64,000 nt of DNA from an uncultured Bacteroidales bacterium (GTDB lineage: Bacteria > Bacteroidota > Bacteroidia > Bacteroidales > P3): positions 40,051 through 104,050 of the forward strand of contig CAMVGR010000007.1 of the NCBI GenBank assembly GCA_947167075.1, given 5' to 3'. Each line of letters opens with the position of its first letter. Position 1 is the stretch's first letter. This document shows positions 16,504 through 25,200 of the stretch, one piece after another. Below the pieces are notes generated by a model, which worked only from the letters and a program-made list of their open reading frames with translations, was not told the origin of the DNA and ran no database searches. The position numbers and the translations under genes were made by a program.

Positions 16504-18184
16504 ATGAAATTCAAATTATTACCCCCCCCCAGGTTTTTGGGCGGTTGCGCTGATTGGTGGCGCCCTTATGGTATCTTGCCATAAGGAAAGTATCAATGGA
16601 ATGGAATTGGTAGCCGAGGGATTCGGCGAGACGAAGGCTGCTGTCGACGGCCTGCATTCGTATTGGATCGATGGCGAGACAGTGCGCATCAACGGAGAGG
16701 ATCGGGCGGTCCACTACGACGGCAGCTCGGCCTATCTCTCTGGTGTGACAGAGGCTGATGTCTATCGGGCCATCTACCCCAGCTCGCTCAACTCCACGGC
16801 TACGCTGAATAACGACAATGTCACCGTTACAATCCCCGCCACCCACCAGTGGGCTGTGGATGGCAATGGGCGTCAGGTGCTCGATGTGCCGATGGCAGCC
16901 CGTGGCACCAGCGGCAGCCGATTGGTGCTGCGCCACATCACTGCGGCTGTCACCGTGCAGATCACCAACCACTATGGCTTCACCGTAGCAGTGGACAGTG
17001 TGGTTGTGGCCAGCGACGAGGGTGCCGGCAAGTATCAGCTGAGTGGCAGTAAAGAGATTACGCTGGCCGATGACGACCTGACGGTAACTCCGTCTACTAC
17101 CGAAACGTCCGCCGACCGTCGAGTGAAGGTCACTTTCGACGGTGGCACACCTCTGCACATCCTATCGGGTGAAACACGTAGTGTGCAGGTCCCGGTGCTT
17201 CCTGTGGGCACAGGCAACAAGTTCACTGTCCGCTACGGTGTGCACAAGGTAGAGGATGCCGAGGTGAAGCGGGTCTATGCCCGCACACAGGGCACTGGCG
17301 GTGCTCTCGCCCGCAAGCAGATGGGATTTGCTGTAGACACCGTGGGCTGTGCCTTCACAGTGAACACCTCCACCGGCAAGAAAGTCATCATCTCGCAGGG
17401 TAACCTGCAGTATAACACCACCAGTCATGTGTGGCGTTTTGCCCCAAACCAGTACGATACGCTGGTGACCAGTAAGCAATACTACTATGACAACAGCAAT
17501 CATTGGATTGCTCTTTTCGGCTGGGGCACTAGCGGAAGCAGCATTGCACCCTATGAGTTGAGCGCTCGTCCCAACGGCACCCGCACCGATTCGATGTATG
17601 CCTACTATGGGGCAGAGACCGATATCGACGGTACCAACTACGATTGGGGCGTTTACAATGCCATCCAAAACGGCGGCAATGTGGCCAACTATTGGAGAAC
17701 CCTGACGATGTCCGAGTGTAACATTCTGTTAAATACGGCTGCTCCCACGCCGCGAACCTCGGTTATGAGCAATAGTCTTAGTGACGGTGCAATGTATCTG
17801 TTGGCCAAGGTGAATGGCATTCGCGGCATCGTGTTGTTCCCCGATGTATTCCCTCTTACCCCCGCAGAAGTCACCATAGGAGGTACGTTCAGCTACAATA
17901 CGCACAAGTACAACAGTCCTTACCAGGCAACCATTGATTTGGACAACTGGCGCAAGATGGAAGCCGCGGGTGCGGTGTTCTTGCCGGCGACAAACTATAT
18001 ACAGTCCACGAATGCATACAACCCCTCTTCCACGATGTATGCACTCTATTACTGGACGACAACCCATAGTGGCACTACCGGTGCTAACATTATCTATATA
18101 TCTAACCAGTATTTCAAGTACTTCAATTATTCTGAGCCACGTGGCACGATGTGTGCAGTCCGTTTGGTGCACAATGTAAATTAA
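16504..18184 (+). CDS. Fimbrillin-like surface lipoprotein, out of frame at a C9 tract (probable phase-variable gene)
   Basis: The main reading frame (from about 16531 to 18184) encodes a 540-residue-class secreted protein, but from the only well-placed ATG (16504) it is shifted by one base at nine C residues (16522-16530). As written, translation from 16504 ends after about 26 codons. With one C fewer, the N-terminus becomes MKFKLLPPP followed by GFWAVALIGGALMVSC, a perfect lipoprotein signal with lipobox MVSC. An ATG at 16568 is in frame but would lack an export signal. Residues to about 240 resemble Bacteroidota fimbrillin/Mfa-like domains (IYPSSLN, PATHQW, RLVLRHITAAVTVQI). The rest resembles the secreted domain family with ISQGNLQYNTTSHVWRFAPN, WIALFGWGTSG and a C-terminal YYWTTTH...MCAVRLV block (FISUMP-like). 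It is likely a surface adhesin or pilus-type component. A sequencing error in the C run is the alternative. Confidence 0.8.
16522..16530 (+). other. Homopolymeric C9 tract in a signal-peptide coding region
   Basis: Nine consecutive C residues follow TTATTA. Changing the tract to 8 (or 11) restores one continuous frame from 16504 to 18184. Homopolymer G/C tracts of this size in the first codons of surface protein genes are a classic substrate for slipped-strand phase variation. Confidence 0.85.
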
Positions 18185-18203
18185 CCCCTAAAAACAAAAT
18201 AGT

Positions 18204-18395
18204 ATGAAAACGAAGAAAGAATACACAGCCCCCGAGCTGACTACCGTCACCATCAAGTCGGAGCGTGGCTATGCCGGTAGCGTCAATATGGCACTCTTCA
18301 CCGCACTGATTGCCGGTGGCAGCGACACCTACCAGATGGAGGAGTACGAGACCGCTAATGGTTGGGACCAAAACACCGACGAGTTCTGGAATTAG
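18204..18395 (+). CDS. 63-residue peptide of unknown function, downstream of the fimbrillin-like gene
   Basis: An ATG 20 bases after the preceding stop opens a 63-codon frame starting MKTKKEYTAPELTTVTIKSE and ending in an acidic, aromatic tail (NTDEFWN). There is no signal peptide, no membrane segment and no recognised domain. The N-terminal pattern (basic start, then Y-x-x-P-E and alternating hydrophobics) resembles short Bacteroidota peptides often seen beside secreted-protein genes, but the likeness is impressionistic. It is followed directly by a terminator at 18425-18453, so it should be co-transcribed with the upstream lipoprotein gene. If translation of the upstream gene is switched off, polarity could also reduce this peptide. 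Confidence 0.65.
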   Translation: MKTKKEYTAPELTTVTIKSERGYAGSVNMALFTALIAGGSDTYQMEEYETANGWDQNTDEFWN

Positions 18396-18424
18396 TCCCC
18401 GCCTTCCGCCATCATACACTATAT

Positions 18425-18453
18425 AGGGTGTCCCAAAAACTATGGGACACCCT
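18425..18453 (+). terminator. Rho-independent terminator
   Basis: AGGGTGTCCCA pairs perfectly with TGGGACACCCT (11 bp, 7-base loop), followed by TACTATTTTTCCC. It ends the fimbrillin-like/peptide transcription unit. Confidence 0.85.
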
Positions 18454-18481
18454 TACTATTTTTCCCATACAATAAAAATAT

Positions 18482-18512
18482 TTTGCCATATAATCCTTTT
18501 TTTGTAATTTTG
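18482..18512 (+). promoter_or_regulatory. Bacteroidota-type promoter for the crotonase/HBD operon
   Basis: TTTG (18482-18485), 19-base spacer, TAATTTTG (18505-18512). The ATG at 18537 follows after 24 bases. Confidence 0.8.
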
Positions 18513-18536
18513 CAGTCTCTAAAAAACAATAAGTAT

Positions 18537-19313
18537 ATGTACGAACACCTTAAGATAGAGGAAAAAGGCTATGTGGCCATCATGACCATCAGCGCACCGA
18601 AGAGCCTCAACGCACTCAACAGCACCATTCTGAAGGAGATGGACGACTACCTGACGGGTTTCGACTGCAACCGTCTGCGTTGTCTCATCGTCACTGGCGA
18701 TGGGGAGAAGAGCTTTGTGGCGGGGGCCGACATTAGCGAGATGGCAGGCCTCACGATGCTGCAGGGGCAGGCCTTTGGCGAGCGTGGCTCGTCCGTCTTC
18801 CGCAAGCTGGAGACACTGCATGTGCCTGTCATTGCCGCCGTCAATGGGTTTGCACTAGGTGGAGGGTGCGAGTTGGCCATGGCCTGCGATATTAGGATAT
18901 GCTCCGACAATGCCAAGTTCGGCCAGCCGGAGGTGGGGTTGGGCATCATCCCCGGATTCAGTGGCACCGTGCGCCTAGCCCGTCTGGTGGGCATGGGCAT
19001 GGCTAAGCAACTCATATACACAGGCAAGCCCATCCGTGCCGACGAAGCCTTGCGCATCGGACTGGTGAATGCCGTTGTGCCGCAGGCCGAGCTGATGGAC
19101 AGGGCTCTGGAAATAGCCAACCAGATTGCTGCCAACGCTCCCCTTGCCGTCAAAGCAGCCAAACTCTGCATCAACGAAGAGTACGACATGGATGCAGATG
19201 CGGCCATACGGAACGAAAACGTTATCTTCGGTCGTTGCTTCCTCACCGAGGATCAGAAGCAGGGCATGAAAGCATTCCTCGAGAAAGGTAAATATGAGTT
19301 TCAGGGTAAATGA
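18537..19313 (+). CDS. crt: Enoyl-CoA hydratase / 3-hydroxybutyryl-CoA dehydratase (crotonase)
   Basis: A 258-residue crotonase-fold enzyme that hydrates short-chain enoyl-CoA, or dehydrates 3-hydroxybutyryl-CoA in the reductive direction. Oxyanion-hole segments VAGADISEM and NGFALGGGCELAMACD are present. The two catalytic glutamates fall in GGGCE and in QPEVGLGIIPGFSGT. The start at 18537 is chosen because it follows the promoter at 18482-18512 by a short leader and gives the family length. Earlier in-frame codons would be upstream of the -7 element. It is followed after 60 bases by hbd, the usual pairing in butyryl-CoA metabolism. No thiolase or butyryl-CoA dehydrogenase is in the window. 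Confidence 0.93.
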   Translation: MYEHLKIEEKGYVAIMTISAPKSLNALNSTILKEMDDYLTGFDCNRLRCLIVTGDGEKSFVAGADISEMAGLTMLQGQAFGERGSSVFRKLETLHVPVIAAVNGFALGGGCELAMACDIRICSDNAKFGQPEVGLGIIPGFSGTVRLARLVGMGMAKQLIYTGKPIRADEALRIGLVNAVVPQAELMDRALEIANQIAANAPLAVKAAKLCINEEYDMDADAAIRNENVIFGRCFLTEDQKQGMKAFLEKGKYEFQGK

Positions 19314-19373
19314 TTTCATAAAGTCATCATCTCTTAGAGTAAAACAAATAATCAACAATAAAATATAACAATT

Positions 19374-20210
19374 ATGAAGATTTGTGTTATTGGAACCGGC
19401 ACCATGGCCAAAGGCATTGTGAAAGCTTTCGCCGCCAAGATGCCCGTCGTTATGAAGAGCCGCACCCAGGCCAGCCTCGACAAGGCCATGGCCTCCATCG
19501 CCAAAGGCTACGGTAAACTGGTAGAGAAAGGCAAGATGACCCAGGAGGCCGTCGATGCACTACTGAAGAACATTCAGACCACCACCGACTATGCCACCTT
19601 CGCCGACGCCGACCTCGTCATCGAGGCAGCCGTGGAGGAGATGCAGCTGAAGAAAGATGTATTCACCGAACTGGATGGTATCTGCAAGCCTGAGACCATC
19701 TTTGCCACCAACAGCTCCAGCCTGAGCATCACCGAGATCGCCGCCTGCACCAAGCGTCCGGCCCAGTTCATCGGCATGCACTTCTTCAATCCCGCCGACC
19801 GTATGGCCCTTGTAGAGGTGATCCGTGGCCAGCTGACCAGCGACGAGGTGTGCAAGTGCGTCATCGACCTGGCCACCGAAATCGGCAAGCAGCCCGTCGA
19901 GGTGAAGGAAGCCCCCGGCTTTGTGGTGAACCGCATCCTCATCCCCATGATCAACGAGGCAGTCGGCATCCTGGCCGACGGTATCGCCAGTGCAGAGGAC
20001 ATCGACAAGTGCATGATGCTCGGTGCCAACCATCCCATGGGACCTTTGGCCCTGGCCGACCTCATCGGCAACGATGTGAACCTGGCTATCATGGAGGTAC
20101 TCTACAAAGAGTTCGGCGATCCCAAGTATCGTCCCCACCCCCTGTTGCGCAAGATGGTCCGTGCCGGCCTCCTCGGTCGCAAGACCGGCGAAGGCTTCTA
20201 CAAATATTGA
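19374..20210 (+). CDS. hbd: 3-hydroxybutyryl-CoA dehydrogenase
   Basis: The enzyme interconverts acetoacetyl-CoA and 3-hydroxybutyryl-CoA with NAD(P). Its 278 residues show the Rossmann glycine motif [13 protein letters not shown] at the N-terminus. [11 protein letters not shown] and [17 protein letters not shown] contain the catalytic Ser/His region. The C-terminal domain has [15 protein letters not shown] and [17 protein letters not shown]. Length is normal for Hbd/PaaH. It is paired with crt immediately upstream and the unit is closed by a terminator at 20241-20268. Together the two enzymes cover the middle steps of acetoacetyl-CoA to crotonyl-CoA conversion. Confidence 0.95.
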   Translation: MKICVIGTGTMAKGIVKAFAAKMPVVMKSRTQASLDKAMASIAKGYGKLVEKGKMTQEAVDALLKNIQTTTDYATFADADLVIEAAVEEMQLKKDVFTELDGICKPETIFATNSSSLSITEIAACTKRPAQFIGMHFFNPADRMALVEVIRGQLTSDEVCKCVIDLATEIGKQPVEVKEAPGFVVNRILIPMINEAVGILADGIASAEDIDKCMMLGANHPMGPLALADLIGNDVNLAIMEVLYKEFGDPKYRPHPLLRKMVRAGLLGRKTGEGFYKY

Positions 20211-20240
20211 TTGCCTCCGAATCGTCCGGTAGAATAATTA

Positions 20241-20268
20241 AGGGCGGGACCTGTTAGGGTTCCGCCCT
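20241..20268 (+). terminator. Rho-independent terminator after hbd
   Basis: AGGGCGG pairs with CCGCCCT around a 14-base loop, followed by CTTTG. It lies 30 bases after the hbd stop. Confidence 0.75.
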
Positions 20269-20305
20269 CTTTGCATTGTGTTTTCAAATAGGGTGTGGCT
20301 GCCAG

Positions 20306-20515
20306 CTATTTGACTACCACCACTCTGCGTGCAGGTGCATGACCCACCTTGACGAGGTAGGCACCCGAGGCTGGCACGTCGAAACGCAACGTTGAGAAGT
20401 CGTCGCGCCGCGCAGCCATACGGCGGCCTGCGGCATCGTAGAGTGTCACTTCATACTCCTCGGCTCCCTCTACCACTATCTGGTCCTGGCTGCTGTATAC
20501 TAAAGCTAGGATGCT
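20306..20515 (-). pseudogene. Orphan T9SS type A C-terminal sorting domain, remnant
   Basis: On the minus strand, about 30 bases after the murF stop, an open frame encodes a complete T9SS C-terminal domain. It starts near ILALVYSSQDQIVVEG, continues YEVTLYDAAGRRM and RFDVPASGAYLVKVG, and ends ARRVVVVK with a stop. There is no start codon, promoter or passenger protein of its own. The only ATG in frame lies inside murF, where the codons are clearly murF's shadow. It is therefore best read as the surviving 3' end of a deleted secreted-protein gene. It still shows that the genome has, or had, type IX secretion. A second orphan domain is at 41404-41640. Confidence 0.75.
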
Positions 20516-20547
20516 CTCTGCCTGTAGCAGAGCGGAGCGGGCGGGGA

Positions 20548-21846
20548 TTACAGCAACTCTTCTAGGGTCCAGAGGCGGTTGGTGTTGGAGCCTTTGACGA
20601 GGATGGTGGCCTCGGCGACGGGGTGCTCCTGCAGCCAGGTGCGGACGCTGTCGGTGTCGGGGAAGAGCAGCATGCTGTCGGGGTGGGGGAGTGATGCCCA
20701 TTCGGGGCCGACGAGCAACACGCGGTCGAGGCCGCAGGCCTCGAGCTGCTCCACCACACGCCGGTGCTCCTCGTGCTCGGCGGTGCCCAGTTCGTGCATG
20801 CCCCCGATGATGGCCATGGTGCCATGCATGCTTCGGAACGAGGCTATGGCGGCTGCCATCGACGAGGGGTTGGCGTTGTAGCAGTCGAGGTAGAGTCGGT
20901 TGCCACGAGTGCTTTCTTTATATTCCGAACGTTGGTTTTTGGGGATATACTCTTCGATGGCTTGCTTGATGTCCCACGGGTCCACCCCTAGGTGCAATCC
21001 CACGGCGACGGCGGCCATGCAGTTGTCGAAGTTGTATGCTCCCAGCAGGTGGGTGCGTACGTTGTAGACATTGTCGCCCACCTCGAAATAGAAGTGCAAG
21101 TAGGGGTCGTTTCCTACATTGGAGCCGTGCACCATGGCTTCGGCTTTGTTGCCATAGGTGACCCTCTTGGGGCTTGTTGGCAGGGCGGCGACTTGCTCCA
21201 TCAGCAGGTCGTTGTCGGCATTGACAAACAGCGTTCCCCCTTTGGCGGCCAGGTGACGGTAGAGTTCGGTCTTGGTGCGGACTACCCCCTCGAACGAGCC
21301 GAATCCCTCTAGGTGGGCTCGGCCCACATTGGTGATAAGGCCCATGTCGGGGTCGGCGATGCGGCAGAGGAACTCGATCTCGCCCGGATGGTTGGCCCCC
21401 ATCTCCACAATGGCTACCTCGGCATCGGCAGGGATGGAAAGCAGGGTGAGTGGCACACCGAGATGATTGTTGAAATTGCCCCGTGTGGCAGCGGTGCGGT
21501 AGCGGCGGCTGAGCACGGCACTTACCAGCTCTTTTGTGGTCGTTTTGCCATTGGTGCCGGTGATGCCCACTATGGGCAGGCTAAGGTGGCTGCGATGCAG
21601 CGAGGCAAGATCCTGGAGGGTCTTCAGCACATCCTCCACCCACATGCAGCGTGGCTCGCTGGCCAGTGCTGGATCGTCGACCACCGCTATGGCGGCTCCA
21701 TCTTGCAGTGCTTGCAGTGCATAGCGGTTGCCGTCGGCATGCTCGCCCCGCAGGGCGAAAAAGATGGCTCCGGGGGTGATGGCTCGCGAGTCGGTCGTCA
21801 CACAGTGCGAACGGAGGAAAACATCATACAATTCTTCTATCTTCAT
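20548..21846 (-). CDS. murF: UDP-N-acetylmuramoyl-tripeptide--D-alanyl-D-alanine ligase
   Basis: MurF adds D-Ala-D-Ala to the UDP-MurNAc tripeptide, the last cytoplasmic step of peptidoglycan precursor synthesis. The 432-residue protein has an N-terminal UDP-substrate domain with DSRAITPGAIFFAL. The ATP loop is GITGTNGKTTTKELV (about 95-109). The central region has EMGANHPGEIEFL and the C-terminal ligase domain has LDCYNANPSSM and HELG. The ATG at 21846 is preferred over an in-frame TTG two codons upstream. Unusually it is not inside a dcw cluster. It stands alone on the minus strand with an orphan T9SS domain directly downstream. Confidence 0.96.
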   Translation of the reverse strand: MKIEELYDVFLRSHCVTTDSRAITPGAIFFALRGEHADGNRYALQALQDGAAIAVVDDPALASEPRCMWVEDVLKTLQDLASLHRSHLSLPIVGITGTNGKTTTKELVSAVLSRRYRTAATRGNFNNHLGVPLTLLSIPADAEVAIVEMGANHPGEIEFLCRIADPDMGLITNVGRAHLEGFGSFEGVVRTKTELYRHLAAKGGTLFVNADNDLLMEQVAALPTSPKRVTYGNKAEAMVHGSNVGNDPYLHFYFEVGDNVYNVRTHLLGAYNFDNCMAAVAVGLHLGVDPWDIKQAIEEYIPKNQRSEYKESTRGNRLYLDCYNANPSSMAAAIASFRSMHGTMAIIGGMHELGTAEHEEHRRVVEQLEACGLDRVLLVGPEWASLPHPDSMLLFPDTDSVRTWLQEHPVAEATILVKGSNTNRLWTLEELL

Positions 21847-22041
21847 GAACAATGCTCTAGTTTGTTGTCTTTTTCCACTTCATAACGCATCGACAGGCGC
21901 TTTATTGTGTGAATCTCGAATGCACTCTGACGCTTGTTTTGCCCTTCGGATAGTGTCTATCGCGTCGTTCATAACATATTGATAATCAGTAGTAGAATAT
22001 AATTTGTGTCGTTATAATATGCTATAAATCAGTCATGTCCA

Positions 22042-22101
22042 CGTATCAACACCGTACTTCCTCCGTACATGCACCGTACATGCACCGTAGATGCACCGTG
22101 A
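22042..22101 (-). repeat. Family B 11-bp array, left inverted arm before the cyclic glucan synthase gene
   Basis: Units of CCGTACATGCA type, the reverse complement of family B, run at 11-bp period. The first 37 bases are identical to the reverse complement of the array at 30091-30127. The left arm has one extra 11-bp unit. The arms therefore form inverted repeats about 8 kb apart around the gene at 22287-29972. The remainder of the gap 21847-22286 holds only the promoter at 22252 and no gene. An upstream in-frame ATG at 22125 precedes the promoter and is not used. Confidence 0.92.
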
Positions 22102-22251
22102 CGCAACGGAGCATGTAGGCACTGTTGCCGGTGCACAATCGGCCAAAGTCGGGTTGGCACATAAGCCTGCACACACTCTCAGCAGAAACAAGTCTGGCTT
22201 GTGTCGAGCGACGGTTAGAAAAAAAATATCTCATGTTTGAAAAAAAAACCG

Positions 22252-22259
22252 TATATTTG
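22252..22259 (+). promoter_or_regulatory. Predicted -7 element for the cyclic glucan synthase gene
   Basis: TATATTTG matches TAnnTTTG and lies 27 bases before the ATG at 22287. A TTTG is present at 22236-22239, but the 12-base spacing is too short for the consensus, so the -33 element is unclear. Confidence 0.6.
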
Positions 22260-22286
22260 CAAAATAATTTTCCCAATATTGGCAAT

Positions 22287-25200
22287 ATGAAAAGCATTTA
22301 TAGTTTGTTCAAGGCTAGCGTAAAGACGATTACGAACTATTATATGTTGCTGGTGGAAGAGACCCGCAGCAATAGGCTGGTGGGTAGCACCAACGAGTGG
22401 GTGTTGGACAACTACTACATGATCAGCGAACAGGAGAAGGTGCTGAAGGAAGAGCTGCGCGGACTGGAGCGCGGCCCGTGGCGTTTGGAGCGGCACCGTA
22501 TTGGCCAGCTGAGCGACCTGCTGACCAACTATTTCCGTCGGTGCCACTACGAGGTGGACAAGGCCCTGCTGTTCCGCTATCTGGCACAGGTGCAGCGTCG
22601 CCAGAAAGACTATATGTCCTATCCCGAGGTGACGGCTTTGTTGCCATTGGCCAAGACAATGCTGATTATGGAACTGGCCGACCTGTGCAAGGAGATGCAC
22701 GCCGCCGGTGCCGAGCACTACTCGGTGACCGACAAGAACCACGCCAACCTCGACATGCTGAACGATGCCGCACGATGCAACCTGCGGATGATGAATATCT
22801 TCAACTCGCTGAAGAAACTGACCAAACTGCCCGTGGCCGAGCTGATCGACGCGGTGAGCTACTCGGAGCGTATGCTGAAGGGCGAGCAGGCGGACATGTA
22901 CGACAAGATGCAGGACAAGACGAAGGACGACTACCGCGCCCAGATAGTGCGTCGAAGTCGTCGTGGCAAGAAACCCGAGCACGAATACGTGCAGCAGCTG
23001 GTGGCCGACAGCGATGCCGCAGGGCAGCATGTGGGCTGGCTGCTATTCCCGCCCAAGGCATGGGCGGCACGCGGGGCATGGTATGTCGTCATCGTGGTGG
23101 TGGCCTCGATAGTGCTTGCAACGGCTATTGCTGCTCTGGCTACCGGATTCCGGCCCAATGGGGTGTTCGCACTGCTGGCGGTGCTGATGTGCGTGCCGAT
23201 GAGCCAGGTGGTGATCGACCTCTTCAACTGGCTGCTCAGCAAACTGCATAAGCCCCGTGGCACCTTCAAACTGAAATTCAAAGATGGCCTCATACCGAAA
23301 CAGTATGCCACCATGGTTATCATGCCCACCATACTGAAGAACAAGGAGAAGACCGTCGAACTGCTAGAACAGTTGGAGGTGTACTATCTGTCGAATATCA
23401 ACCGTGGCGAGGGCCACCTGAACGTCAGCCCACTGGCTGCCGACGGCAAGTCGACAGAAGAAAGGTCGCAGAACCTGTACTACACCCTCATAGGCGATGC
23501 AGCCTCGTACAAAGAGGCCGATGCCCCGTGGGACGAGGAAGTGGTGGAGGCCGGATTGCAGAAAGTGCACGAGCTGAACGACAAGTACGGTGCCCCGATC
23601 TTCAACTTCGTCTATCGCCGCCGAGCCTGGAGCGACGGCGAGCGTACCTGGCTGGGTCACGAACGCAAGCGTGGAGCCATACTCCACTTCAACGATTTGC
23701 TGCTGGGTGTGACCGACGCGGAAGAGCGTGCAAAGCGTTTCCGCTGCGAGACCATCACCGAATGGCGAGCTCAGAATAGCGGCTGGCAGATGGAAAGCGA
23801 AGCGGTGCAGTCGGCAGCGTCGATCGCCTCGCCGACAGAATGCCCCATACAGTTCATCATCACCCTCGACACCGACACCGAGCTGGTGCTCTATTCGGCA
23901 CAGAAGCTTATCGGGGCCATGGCACATCCGCTGAACCGCGCTGTGCTTTCGCCCGACGGACGACGGGTGGACCGCGGCTACGGCATCATGCAGCCGAGGG
24001 TGAACGTCGATGTGGAAGTGACCAACAAGAGCCGCTATGCACAGCTGTTTGCAGGACTAGGCGGACTGGATGTGTACACGACGGCCTCGTTCGAACTCTA
24101 TCAAGACATCTTCAACGAGGGCTCTTTCTGCGGAAAAGGAATATACGACCTGAGGGTGTTCCAACATGTGCTGAAGGGGACATTCCCCGAAAATCTGATC
24201 CTCAGCCACGACCTCCTAGAGGGTTGCCACATCCGTTGTGGACTGATCAACGATGTGGAACTCTTCGACGACAACCCCTCAAACTATATCGACGATGCCA
24301 AACGTCACCATCGCTGGACGCGAGGCGACTGGCAAATCATCTCTTGGTTGCGACCCACCGTACGCAACGAGCGTGGCGAGAAGGTGAAAAACCAAGTGAA
24401 TACTATCGGACGATGGAAGATATTCGACAACCTTCGTCGTTCGGTGCTGAGTTTGGCGCTGATGGTGGTGATAGTGGTGGGATTCGTGGTTCCACTGTTT
24501 GGCGTAGAGCAAAGCATCTCGCCGGCATGGTATGTGCTGATAGCTTTTGTTGCAGTGGCCAGTCCTATCGTGTTTTTCATAGTGGGACAGGTGACGCATC
24601 TGCCACGGTTTGGTAAGCGATACAAATACTACATGACCCTCATGAGAGGCTTCAGCGTGATAGTGTATCGCTCGGTGGTACAGTTTGCATTGCTGCCCAA
24701 GGAGGCGTGGATGTATACCGATGCCTTGGTGCGTGCCTGCTGGCGCATGTGGTTCAGCCACCGCGACCTGCTGGCCTGGATCACCAGCGACGAGGCTGCC
24801 GAGAGCACAAAGGGGACATTGGGAGACTACTTGGGCAAATTCTGGTTCAACTATGTCTGCTCTGCACTCCTGATTGCGCTGGCCCTGATGGGACAGACAG
24901 GCCTAGTATCGTGGCTGGCGGTCGGATTCTGTGCGGCGATGTGGTGTGGTGCACCATGGATGATGTACTGGTTGGGTAAGAAATTCCCGCAAAACAAAAA
25001 GCATCTCACTAGCAAGGAACTCGAAGAGGTACGCCGCCTTGCGAAGGCTACATGGCATTTCTTCGATAGCATGATTACGGAAGAAAACAACTATCTGATC
25101 CCCGACAACTACCAGGTTGGTAGGGAACCGCTGACCGACTATAAGACCTCGCCGACCAATATTGGCTATTCTATGCTCTCTTTGGTATGTGCATCGGAGC

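Noticed and set aside
16568..18184. Using ATG 16568 as the true start of the fimbrillin-like gene
   Set aside because: It would give MVSCHKES without a signal peptide. The lipobox cysteine at position 4 shows the real start lies upstream, across the C tract.
18537..20210. Complete butyrate-forming operon
   Set aside because: Only crotonase and 3-hydroxybutyryl-CoA dehydrogenase are present. No thiolase, butyryl-CoA dehydrogenase, Etf or CoA-transferase genes adjoin them.
22125..22286. Upstream in-frame start for the cyclic glucan synthase that would add 54 residues
   Set aside because: The extension lies upstream of the TATATTTG promoter element at 22252 and would translate sequence next to the repeat arm. 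ATG 22287 fits better.
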